In this document: piece after piece, positions 42,588 through 50,446 of the stretch
Layout of the letters: every line of letters begins with the position of its first letter
Numbering within the stretch: position 1 is the first letter of the stretch
Assembly (NCBI GenBank): GCA_016875395.1
Contig: VGRF01000031.1
Location: 1-51,254, forward strand
Direction: 5' to 3'
DNA: 51,254 nucleotides
Source of the DNA: Deltaproteobacteria bacterium
GTDB lineage: Bacteria; Myxococcota_A; UBA9160; UBA6930
Notes under the pieces: generated by a model
What the model was told of the DNA's origin: nothing
Seen by the model: the letters and a program-made list of their open reading frames with translations, nothing else
Database searches by the model: none
Translations under genes and position numbers: made by a program

Positions 42588-43613
42588 TTACGGGGATCGG
42601 GTCCAGCGGCGATGGCACGGGCCCTCGGGTCCGCGCTTCGCGCCGGCGTGCTCGGGGTAGACGGTGGCGGTGTAGAGATCGCCATGCGCATCCATCGCGA
42701 GCTGGTGGATGTAGATCGCGAGATTCTCGACGCGCTGCACGACCTCGCCCGTCTCTTCGTCGAGGATCGCGAGGTGGCTCGCCTTGTCGCTCGCGTAGAT
42801 GCGCTTCCCGTACGTCGCGAGGCTGAGCGGCGTGATGTGCGTCCACTCGCCGAGGTACTTGCCCTCGGGATCGAGGCGCTGGATGCGGTGCTTGCTGCCG
42901 GGCGGCACCACGCTGCGGTGCTCGGCGAGCTGGCCCTTCACCGTCATGTAGTCGTGGAAGTTCCCGCCGCAGAGATCCGCGACGAGGATGTTCCCGCGCG
43001 AGTCCTGTGTGATGGCGTGGGGCGTGTGGAACTGCGCCGGTCCGCGACCCCAGCCGCCCACCTGCTTGATGAACTCGCCCTTCGGCGTGAACCACACGAG
43101 CCGCGAGTTCCAATAGCCATCGGCGACGACGATGTTCCCGTTCGCCTGCACGAGCACGGCGGTGGGGCCGTTGAAGTGCTTGTCGTCCTCGCCCCACTTC
43201 CCGAACGTGCCGAGCTCCAACAACACATCGCCGGCGGGGGTGTACTTGCGCACGCAGTGGCCGTCGCGGTCGGTGGTCCAGAAGTTGCCGTCGCGCTCGA
43301 TGTAGATCGTGTGCGCGCCGAGGGCGAAGCCGCGCTCGTCGGACTTGCCCCACTTGCCGAGGTAGTTCCCCGCGCGGTCGAACATCGAGACGCTGCTCTT
43401 CCCCATTTTTTCCTTCATCGCGAGGGGATGTGCGGCCCAGTGCTCGATGTCGCGCGTGAAGAGGTAGATCACGCCCGCCGCGTCGACGGCCACGCCCGAG
43501 CCCATCTCGAAGTGCATGCCGGGCGGGTAGTGCGGCCAGCCCTCCACCAGGCGGTATCCCGCCCGCGGATCTGCGGTTTGCGTGCGATCGCTGACGTCGT
43601 GGGAGACGCACAT
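42588..43613 (-). CDS. NHL-repeat beta-propeller protein
   Basis: This 341-residue protein is made of about six NHL-type blades, each with a G-x-I-xV/xD turn: GVAVDAAGVIYLFTRD, GAHTIYIERDGNFWTTD, GPTAVLVQANGNIVVADGY, TPHAITQDSRGNILVADL. The propeller resembles that of peptidyl-alpha-hydroxyglycine amidating lyase and related proteins. No signal peptide is seen when starting at ATG 43613. The last blade near the C-terminus is QLAMDAHGDLYTATVY. It heads the minus-strand operon with ABM and amidohydrolase genes. It may be a lyase or a binding scaffold. Confidence 0.82.
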   Translation of the reverse strand: MCVSHDVSDRTQTADPRAGYRLVEGWPHYPPGMHFEMGSGVAVDAAGVIYLFTRDIEHWAAHPLAMKEKMGKSSVSMFDRAGNYLGKWGKSDERGFALGAHTIYIERDGNFWTTDRDGHCVRKYTPAGDVLLELGTFGKWGEDDKHFNGPTAVLVQANGNIVVADGYWNSRLVWFTPKGEFIKQVGGWGRGPAQFHTPHAITQDSRGNILVADLCGGNFHDYMTVKGQLAEHRSVVPPGSKHRIQRLDPEGKYLGEWTHITPLSLATYGKRIYASDKASHLAILDEETGEVVQRVENLAIYIHQLAMDAHGDLYTATVYPEHAGAKRGPEGPCHRRWTRSP

Positions 43614-43767
43614 GCGCGGCCTCGGTTCGGCGGGGGAAGCGCGAGCATGCAGAAGTACGCCGCACGCGGGCAACTGCGCAGTGCGAGGCCCGGCTGTGCG
43701 CTCGCAGGCGCGCTCACGCCGAACCCCGCGCTCACGCTCTGCGCAGTCGGGTGCGAGACTCGCGCCC

Positions 43768-44223
43768 ATGCGCATCACACCGGGCGACTTCGACGATCCG
43801 CGCGTGCTCGAGTTGTTACGGCTGCATCTCGCGGGCATGCACGAGAGCTCGCCGCCCGGGAGCGTCTACGCGCTCGACTTGTCGGGGCTGAAGTCGCCGG
43901 ACGTGAGCTTCTTCGCGGCATGGGAAGACGCCGCGCTGGTCGGGATGGGTGCGCTCAAGGAGCTGGCGTCGGCGCACGGCGAGCTGAAGTCGATGCGCAC
44001 GCATCCCGCGCATCTGCGCCGCGGCGTGGCCGCGCGCATCCTCGAGCACCTGATCGCGCTCGCACGCGAGCGCGGCTACCGGCGCGTGAGCCTCGAGACC
44101 GGCACCGGCCCCGCGTTCGAGCCCGCGCTCGCGCTCTACCGCCGCCGCGGCTTCGCATTCGGCGAGAAGTTCGGCGACTACGAGGCGAGCGCGTTCAACG
44201 TCTTCATGCACCTCGAGCTCTGA
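43768..44223 (+). CDS. GNAT family N-acetyltransferase
   Basis: This 151-residue protein has the GNAT motif A in LKSMRTHPAHLRRGVAARIL, where R-R-G-V-A forms the pyrophosphate loop for acetyl-CoA. The helix-strand SLETGTG-PAFEPALALYRRRGF is motif B. ATG 43768 begins MRITPGDFDDPRVLELLR, a usual start in the PhnO/YafP-like group. It is divergent from the NHL gene, with 154 bases between them. The acceptor is unknown. Confidence 0.85.
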   Translation: MRITPGDFDDPRVLELLRLHLAGMHESSPPGSVYALDLSGLKSPDVSFFAAWEDAALVGMGALKELASAHGELKSMRTHPAHLRRGVAARILEHLIALARERGYRRVSLETGTGPAFEPALALYRRRGFAFGEKFGDYEASAFNVFMHLEL

Positions 44224-44275
44224 GGACAACGCGCCGCGGCTGTCGCATCGTCTCGCGAACTCCGAGGAGATGGCG

Positions 44276-45118
44276 ATGACCGAGTACACCCCGCCGCGCG
44301 TCTGGACCTGGAACACCGACAAGGACGGCGGGCGCTTCGCGAAGATCAACCGCCCGATCGCCGGTGCGACACACGAGAAAGTGTTGCCGGTCGGGAAGCA
44401 CCCGCTGCAGCTCTACTCATTGGGGACGCCGAACGGCGTGAAGGTCACCGTGATGCTCGAGGAGTTGCTCGCGCTCGGGCACGCGGGCGCCGAGTACGAC
44501 GCGTGGCTGATCAACATCGGCGAGGGCAACCAGTTCGGCAGCGGATTCGTCGCGGTGAACCCGAACTCGAAGATTCCCGCGCTGCTCGATCGCAGCGGCG
44601 CGCAGCCGGTGCGCGTGTTCGAGTCCGCCGCGATCGTGCTCTACCTCGCCGAGAAGTTCGGCGCGCTCGTGCCGCGCGAGCTCTCGAAGCGCGCCGAGTG
44701 TTACTCGTGGCTGTTCTGGCAAATGGGCTCAGCGCCGTATCTCGGCGGCGGCTTCGGCCACTTCTATGCCTACGCGCCGATGAAGATCGAGTACGCGATC
44801 GACCGCTTCACGATGGAGACCAAGCGGCAGCTCGACGTGCTCGACCGGCGCCTCGCCGAGAGCGAGTACATCGCGGGCCCCGAGTACACGATCGCCGACA
44901 TCGCGATCTGGCCGTGGTACGGCGCGCTCGCGAAGGGCTTGCTGTACAACGCGGGCGAGTTCCTCGACGTCGAGTCGTACAAGCACGTGCAGCGCTGGAC
45001 CGCGGCGATCGCGAAGCGCCCCGCGGTGCTGCGCGGGCAGCGCGTGAATCGCTCGTGGGGGAATGACGCGCTCCCGGAGAGGCACGACGCGAAGGACTTC
45101 GAGGCGAAGCTGGAGTAG
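44276..45118 (+). CDS. yghU: Glutathione S-transferase YghU
   Basis: This 280-residue protein is closely alignable with E. coli YghU. Shared stretches are INRPIAGATHEKVLPVGKHP with LQLYSLGTPNGVKVTVMLEE, VNPNSKIPALLDRSG, LGGGFGHFYAYAPMKIEYAI and GPEYTIADIAIWPWYGALA. YghU binds two glutathiones or glutathionylspermidine and has disulfide reductase and peroxide-reducing activity. ATG 44276 is chosen over ATG 44270 because GAGGAG ends directly before 44270, leaving a correct 6-base spacing only for the second codon. Confidence 0.9.
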   Translation: MTEYTPPRVWTWNTDKDGGRFAKINRPIAGATHEKVLPVGKHPLQLYSLGTPNGVKVTVMLEELLALGHAGAEYDAWLINIGEGNQFGSGFVAVNPNSKIPALLDRSGAQPVRVFESAAIVLYLAEKFGALVPRELSKRAECYSWLFWQMGSAPYLGGGFGHFYAYAPMKIEYAIDRFTMETKRQLDVLDRRLAESEYIAGPEYTIADIAIWPWYGALAKGLLYNAGEFLDVESYKHVQRWTAAIAKRPAVLRGQRVNRSWGNDALPERHDAKDFEAKLE

Positions 45119-45173
45119 GCGGGGCGACTGGAAGAGCTGCTCTCCGTTCTCTCTCGTTCGACCGGCAGCAGGA

Positions 45174-45935
45174 TCACCACGCGATCGGCTTGCCGGCCCA
45201 ATCGAGGAATCTTCCGCTGTCTTCCGGCTCGAGCGATTGCACCACGCTCCAGAGCTGCGACGCCGCCTTGCGCGGCGGGAACACGCGATCGGGATCGATG
45301 CCGGCGCGGTACGGCGCCGAGAGATTCGTCGCGACGGTTCCGGGGTGCAGCGCGACACAGATCAGCCGAGGTGCGCGGCGCCGCGTCTCGATGGCGAGCG
45401 TGCGCGTGAACATGTTCTGCGCCGCCTTCGAAGCGCGGTACGCGTACCAGCCGCCGAGCCGATTGTCCTCGATGCTTCCGACCCGCGCAGAGAGATTGGC
45501 GAGCACCGACCGCTCGCCGTGCGCGAGCAGCGCGAGAAAGTGCTTCGCGACCAGCAGCGGACCGAACGCGTTCACGGCGAACGCGCGCGCGAGGTGCGCT
45601 GGGTCGACGTCCTCGAGGCGCTTCTCGGGCCGCACGGGGGCGTCGTGAAGGACGCCCGCGCAGTTGAAGAGCCAATGCAGGCGCGGAGTCCGCTCGCCGA
45701 TCTGGCGAGCCGCCGCGCGGATCGAGTCCTCGGCGGTGACGTCGAGCGGCTCGCAGACCAAGCGGTCGCCGTGCCGCGCGCGAAGTGCAGCGAGGCCCTC
45801 GCTGTGCACCGGATTGCGGCTGGTCGCGAACACGCGCTGGACGTCGCTCGCCTCGAGCAGCGTCTCGACGAGCGCGAGGCCGATGCCGCGGCTCGCGCCC
45901 TGAACCATCGCGATGCGTGCGTCTGCAGCGCTCAT
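45174..45935 (-). CDS. SDR family oxidoreductase, CsgA/sniffer-like
   Basis: This 253-residue SDR has MVQGASRGIGLALVE at 10-24, FNCAGVLHD, ANLSARVGSI with the serine, and YAYRASKAAQN with Tyr and Lys. LHPGTVATNLSAPY and the ending RFLDWAGKPIAW are typical of the C-factor/sniffer group. TSRNP after strand 2 suggests NADP. It is convergent with yghU. The gap between them (45119-45173) shows no clear terminator. Confidence 0.86.
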   Translation of the reverse strand: MSAADARIAMVQGASRGIGLALVETLLEASDVQRVFATSRNPVHSEGLAALRARHGDRLVCEPLDVTAEDSIRAAARQIGERTPRLHWLFNCAGVLHDAPVRPEKRLEDVDPAHLARAFAVNAFGPLLVAKHFLALLAHGERSVLANLSARVGSIEDNRLGGWYAYRASKAAQNMFTRTLAIETRRRAPRLICVALHPGTVATNLSAPYRAGIDPDRVFPPRKAASQLWSVVQSLEPEDSGRFLDWAGKPIAW

Positions 45936-46040
45936 GTACCGACTCCTTCGATCTGAAGCGACGCAGCCGCCCGCCCGCGCGCCGAAGCCGTCTGCCCGAA
46001 ACTCACTCCGCAGGCGCGCGTCGGCTTCGCGGGCTGCGGC

Positions 46041-47465
46041 CTACAACTGACCCAGCCGCAGCCTCGCGACCACTTCACGGGCACGCTCCCGCACCGCCTT
46101 CGCATCCCGCAGCTTCTGCGCCGAGCGCACCTGCGTGGACATGCGCGGATTCTTCACGAAGCGATCGGCGTGGCGGAGCAGGAAGTCCCAGTACAGCGTG
46201 GTGAACGGGCACGCGTCCTCGCCGACTCGCTTGCTGCGATCGAACGCGCAGCCCGCGCAGTAGTCGCTCATGCGATCGATGTACGCGCCGCCAGCGGCGT
46301 ACGGCTTCGAGGCCATCTTGCCGCCGTCGGCGTGCAGGGACATGCCGATCACGTTCGGCACCATCACCCACTCCGCGGAGTCGACGAACGAGTCCCACAT
46401 CCAGCGCGTGAACTGCTGCGGGTCGACGCCCGCGATCAGCGCCAGGTTGCCGAGCACCATGAGCCGCGGAATGTGATGAACCCAGCCGCGGGTCTGCAGG
46501 TCGCGCAGCACGCCGCCGACGCAGCGCATCGACGTTTGAGCTGCGCCTGTGAAGAGCGGAGGCAAGTCGAGGTCGGCATCGAGCGCGTTGAGCGACGCGT
46601 AATCGGGCATCCAGCGCCAGTAGAGATTCCACACGTACTCGCGCCAGCCGATCACTTGGCGGATGAAGCCCTCTGCGGAGTTGATCGGCACGCGACCGGC
46701 GCGGAACTCCTTCTCCACGCGGTCGCAGACTTCGCCGGGCAATAACAACCCCAGATTGAGATACGGCGACAGCACCGAGTGCGCGAGATGCCAGTTCTTC
46801 GCGAGCATCGCGTCTTCGTGCGGCCCGAACATCGGCAATGCGCGAGTGACGAAGAACTCGAGCCGCTCCAGCGCCGCCTTGCGCGTGGTCGCCCACGCAT
46901 TGGCGGGCGTGGGCCAGCGGCCGTGACCGTCCTTGGGGGGTCGCTCGCGGTTCTGTTCGTCGTAGTTCCACTCGCCGCCGGCAGGCTCGTCGCCGTCCAT
47001 GAGGTAGCCGAGTCGCCGTCGCTGCCAGCGATAGAAGTCCTCCATCCGGAAGGACTTGCGCGTGCTCGCCCAGCTCTGGAAGTCGTCGGGGTGGCAGAGG
47101 AACTGGTTGCTCCGCACCGAGTCGCAACCGAGGTCGGCGACGAGCCGCCGCGCGCTCAACGAGTTCGGTTCGGTCACCACGATCCGGCTCGGGGAGTGCG
47201 CGGCGCGGTGCGCCTCGACGCCGGCCCGAAAGCTGGGCGCCAACTGGTGGTCGACCTCGAAGCCATCGGCGCGCAGATCGGCGACGAAATCCGCGATGGC
47301 GCGCGTGATCAGCGCGACGCGCGCCGGGTGCCACGGACGAGAAGCGATCTTGCTGGCCGCGGTCACCAGCAACACGCGATGCGTTGCGGGCGCCGCCGTC
47401 GCCAGCGCGCCGATCGCGCGATTCAGTTGGTCGCCGAACACCCAAACCGTCTCGCGCTTCGCCAC
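46041..47465 (-). CDS. phrB: Fe-S bacterial cryptochrome / (6-4) photolyase (FeS-BCP, PhrB type)
   Basis: This 474-residue protein of the DPRP/FeS-BCP family matches Agrobacterium PhrB along its length: WVFGDQLNRAIGAL, VTEPNSLS, MEDFYRWQRRRLGYLMDGDE, AEGFIRQVIGWREYVWNLYW, WVMVPNVIGMSLHADGG and MSDYCAGCAFD. The four Fe-S cysteines are in SMRC, the C-x2-C pair at residues 403/406, and EDACPF. It repairs (6-4) photoproducts with FAD, a lumazine cofactor and a 4Fe-4S cluster. GTG 47465 is preferred because it gives MAKRETVWVFGDQ; TTG 47495 would add ten Arg/Ala-rich residues. Confidence 0.88.
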   Translation of the reverse strand: MAKRETVWVFGDQLNRAIGALATAAPATHRVLLVTAASKIASRPWHPARVALITRAIADFVADLRADGFEVDHQLAPSFRAGVEAHRAAHSPSRIVVTEPNSLSARRLVADLGCDSVRSNQFLCHPDDFQSWASTRKSFRMEDFYRWQRRRLGYLMDGDEPAGGEWNYDEQNRERPPKDGHGRWPTPANAWATTRKAALERLEFFVTRALPMFGPHEDAMLAKNWHLAHSVLSPYLNLGLLLPGEVCDRVEKEFRAGRVPINSAEGFIRQVIGWREYVWNLYWRWMPDYASLNALDADLDLPPLFTGAAQTSMRCVGGVLRDLQTRGWVHHIPRLMVLGNLALIAGVDPQQFTRWMWDSFVDSAEWVMVPNVIGMSLHADGGKMASKPYAAGGAYIDRMSDYCAGCAFDRSKRVGEDACPFTTLYWDFLLRHADRFVKNPRMSTQVRSAQKLRDAKAVRERAREVVARLRLGQL

Positions 47466-47580
47466 GACGGCGCGGCGCCTGCGAGCGCCGCTCAAGGCGA
47501 GGCGCCGGCGCGGGCGCAGCCTGCGTTCGACGGGCGACCGCAGCGCCGCGGGTTCGAGGCGCGCGCTGATGCGCAGGGAA

Positions 47581-48657
47581 TCACAGCAACCCGAGCGCGG
47601 CGTACGAGTCGCCCGTCGCCCGCAGCGTCTCGTCGACGCCGCGCGGCGCGAGGCCGAGCTCTTGCTTCGCGAGGACGCAATAGGCGCGGGGCGAGTCGTA
47701 CGTCTTTTGCGTGGGCTCGTCGTCCGTCATCTCCTCGCCGCCAATCTCCTTGAGCGCGGGGAAGAGTGCGCGCAGCTTCGCTTGCAGCTGCCACGTGAAC
47801 AGCTCGCCCGAGCGATCCGCGGCGGAGAGGATGTATCGCGAGCCGTTGCGGGAGACGGTGCTCTCCGCGGCGAGGCGATGCGCGCGTGCGACGTCGCGCA
47901 CGTCCACCACGTTCCACAGCATGCGCCCGCCCTTCTTCGCCTTGAACGGGCTGCCTTGCAGCATGAAGCGCACGCAGTTCTGCCAGCTCCACGGCTGGTC
48001 GTGGTTCGCGCTCATCAGGGGACCGAGCACGTGCAGCGGCAGGATCGCCATCGCTTCGAAGCGCCCGCTCGCGCGCGCGGCGTCGTAGATCATCCGCTCG
48101 GTGTTTGCTTTCGCCATCGCGTACGCGATGTCGCGGCTCTTCGGGATGCTCTCCGCCGTCCACGCGCCGCGATATCCGTCGGGGTTGTCTCCGCACCAAT
48201 CCTTCTCGGTGAACACGTAGCCCTCGGGTCGCGGGTGCCCGACCGCGGCGAACGAGCTCGTGAACACGAAGCGCCGCACCGTGCCGGCGCGCGCGACCGA
48301 CTCGAGCACGTGCGCGTTCTCGGTGAAGCAGCCGTCGTAGACTTGTTGCGGCGTCTCGCGGTTGAAGCCGACGGCGGCGCCTGCGTGGATCACGGCGCCG
48401 CAGCCGGCGAACGCCGCGTCGTAGCTGCCGCGCGAGAAGAGATCGCCCGCGTGGAGCGAAACGCTGCCGCGCAGGTTCATCTCGTTCAGCGCGAGCAGAT
48501 GCGCCGTCTTCGGGGCGCTCGACGGGTCCCGCACGCACGCGCGCACCGCGTAGCCTTGCTCCACGAGGTCGCGCACGATCCACGAGCCGATGTACCCGCT
48601 CGCGCCCGTGACTGCGAGGGGGCCGTGCGCGGGCGAGATGGCGAAGGCGTGCGGCAT
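47581..48657 (-). CDS. NAD-dependent epimerase/dehydratase (dihydroflavonol reductase-like)
   Basis: This 358-residue extended SDR has VTGASGYIGSWIVRDL near residues 16-31, VIHAGAAVGFN, RFVFTSSFAAVG with the serine, and YAMAKANTERMIYD with Tyr and Lys. The layout is that of dihydroflavonol-4-reductase-like and 3-beta-hydroxysteroid dehydrogenase-like enzymes. ATG 48657 (MPHAFAISPAHGPLAVTGA) is chosen; the 22 codons open upstream lack a ribosome site and look non-coding. It lies next to the tRNA fragment and is the last gene on the chromosomal side of the junction. Confidence 0.86.
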   Translation of the reverse strand: MPHAFAISPAHGPLAVTGASGYIGSWIVRDLVEQGYAVRACVRDPSSAPKTAHLLALNEMNLRGSVSLHAGDLFSRGSYDAAFAGCGAVIHAGAAVGFNRETPQQVYDGCFTENAHVLESVARAGTVRRFVFTSSFAAVGHPRPEGYVFTEKDWCGDNPDGYRGAWTAESIPKSRDIAYAMAKANTERMIYDAARASGRFEAMAILPLHVLGPLMSANHDQPWSWQNCVRFMLQGSPFKAKKGGRMLWNVVDVRDVARAHRLAAESTVSRNGSRYILSAADRSGELFTWQLQAKLRALFPALKEIGGEEMTDDEPTQKTYDSPRAYCVLAKQELGLAPRGVDETLRATGDSYAALGLL

Positions 48658-48800
48658 TGCGTTGCTCCTGCGCGCAGGCGCGGGGCTGTGTAGCGCGTTG
48701 CGGACGCCGCACTGCACGGTCACCCGCGGCGCGGCCCAGCAGCACGAAGTCGACGCCGTCGCTCAGCAGCGCAGCGAGAGCCAGTCCACTCACGTGCGCC

Positions 48801-48845
48801 TGGAGCCGATGGCCGGATTCGAACCGGCGACCTGCTGATTACGAA
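48801..48845 (-). tRNA. 3' portion of tRNA-Thr(CGT): attachment-site remnant
   Basis: The minus strand reads, from 48845 down, TTCGTAA (anticodon loop with CGT), TCAGC (anticodon stem 3' side), AGGTC, a T arm GCCGG-TTCGAAT-CCGGC, CATCGGC (acceptor 3' side), then T and CCA at 48803-48801. The 5' half is missing: the sequence before the loop (CAACT) does not pair with TCAGC. It is thus not a working tRNA but the piece duplicated when an element integrated at the anticodon loop. The integrase relic 220 bases away supports this. Confidence 0.88.
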
Positions 48846-49063
48846 AGTTGTTAGGCGGGTTGCGATGTGCTGCGACGGACTGCGGCCCGTTGCTCCAAGT
48901 GCGCGAATTCTCTGCTGAAGCCGTGAATCTCCCGCTCCGACGGCATGCGCGGTGATAGCCTCGATTTCGCTTCCAACTGCTTCCCCCGTGCTTCCCCGGC
49001 GCTCGCGGTCGCGAGAGTTGTTATGGAGAACGCGGCTGCTGAAGCCGGAACGCGAGGAACCGC
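48846..49063. other. Junction region between att remnant and integrase
   Basis: These 218 bases contain no supportable gene. Two copies of the TTGTTA word are here, one directly beside the att core (AGTTGTTAGGC) and one at 49018-49023 (AGTTGTTATGG). Arm-type integrase binding sites would be expected here, but I cannot define them. Confidence 0.45.
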
Positions 49064-50253
49064 GTGGCGACTCTCACGAAGCGCGTGATCGATGCGATCC
49101 AGCCGAGTGAGCGTGAGCAGTTCATCTAAGACGACGCGCTCGCGGGCTTCGGAGTGCGCGTGAAGCCCTCGGGCGTGTGCACGTACATCGTGCAGTACCG
49201 AAACGCGCACGGGCGCACGCGGCGTCACGCGCTCGGCCGGCACGGCGCGCTCACGCCCGACGCGGCACGGAAGCTGGCGCGCCAGGTGCTTGGGCAGATC
49301 GCCGGCGGTGCCGACCCCGCGGCGGAGAGGAAGGCGCAGGAGAAGTCCTCACGCTCTTGCAGTTCGCTGAGCGCTACATGAGCGAGCACGCGCTCGTGAA
49401 GAAGAAGGCGTCGTCCGCGCGCTCGGATGAGCTCACGCTGCGCCTCTACATCCTCCCGAGGCTCGGCGCGCTGCCGCTCGCGGCTATCGCGCGCCCCGAT
49501 GTCGCGCGCCTCCATCACGAACTGCGCGACAAGCCGACAACCGGGAACCGGGTCGTCGCGCTGCTCTCGAAGATGATGAATCTCGCCGAGCTGTGGGGAA
49601 TCCGGCCGGATCACACGAACCCGTGCCGTCACATCCGCCACTACCCGGAGTCGCGCCGGCGCCGCTTCCTCTCGGGCGACGAGCTCGCGCGTCTCGGCCA
49701 TGCGCTAGAGCACGGCGAGGCGCTCGGTCTCGCGGATAAGCCCGCGCTCGACGCGATTCGCCTGCTGCTCCTCACCGGCGCGCGCTGCGGCGAGATTCTC
49801 AACCTGCGTTGGGAGCACGTCGACCGTGAGCGCTGGGTGCTGAGCCTGCCCGACTCGAAGGCCGGCGCGAAGGAGATTCCGGTCGGTCGCGCCGCGCAGG
49901 TCGTGCTGAAGAACATCGAGCGCACGACTTCGCCTTGGGTGATTCCGGGCCGCGATCCGCGCGCGGCGCTCGTGAACCTCAACAAGGCGTGGCGGCGGAT
50001 TCGCAAGCACGCCGAGATCGAGGATGTTCGCCTGCACGATCTGAGGCGCACGGCGGCGAGCGCGGGCGCTTCGGTCGGGCTCAGCCTCGAAACCGTCGGC
50101 CAGATTCTCGGCCACACGCAGGCCGCGACGACGAAGCGCTATGCGTTCCTGTTCGACGACGCGAAGCGCGAGGCCGCGGACCTCATGAGCGCGCGGCTCG
50201 CGGACGCGCTGAAGGCGAGGCCGGCGCTGCGGGTGGTTCTAAGCAGGAGCTGA
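49064..50253 (+). pseudogene. Tyrosine site-specific integrase (P4-like), broken by stop and frameshift
   Basis: From GTG 49064 the frame reads VATLTKRVIDAIQPSEREQF and I, then TAA (49127-49129), then DDALAGFGVRVKPSGVCTYI, the usual DUF4102-like arm-binding N-terminus. Near 49345 the reading frame shifts by one missing base (AAERKAQEK to VLTLLQFAERYM). The core-binding and catalytic domains follow intact: Arg in LLTGARCGEILNLRW, HDLRR, GHTQAATTKRY with His and nucleophile Tyr. Two lesions make it inactive as read. It is the expected integrase for the adjacent tRNA-Thr site. Confidence 0.85.
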
Positions 50254-50374
50254 AGCCGGCGCTGGTGCACCCGATCCGCCGAAGTGGTGCGTTTCAGCGA
50301 ACTGCGGCGGACCGGATGCACCGTGAGGGCTTCCCGCGGAAGCCGTTCCCCGCAGGGTTAAATTAGGCATCGCT

Positions 50375-50406
50375 CTATTTAAGAGATCGACCTCCTGCTT
50401 AAATAG
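50375..50406. promoter_or_regulatory. 9-bp inverted repeat upstream of the Fic gene
   Basis: CTATTTAAG (50375-50383) and CTTAAATAG (50398-50406) are perfect reverse complements with a 14-base spacer, 23 bases between arm centres. They stand out as AT-rich in a GC-rich background and end 40 bases before the Fic start. The geometry, about two helical turns, suits a dimeric repressor; the AT-rich run 50358-50410 may also contain the promoter. Confidence 0.65.
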
Positions 50407-50446
50407 CGCCGGGCCGATCGAAAGATCTCTTCACAAGGAGGCCGGG

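Noticed and set aside
48590-48854. Short plus-strand ORFs ending MAGFEPATC or PDSNRRPADYESC
   Set aside because: These are translations of the reverse complement of the tRNA-Thr 3' end, a well-known annotation artefact, not proteins.
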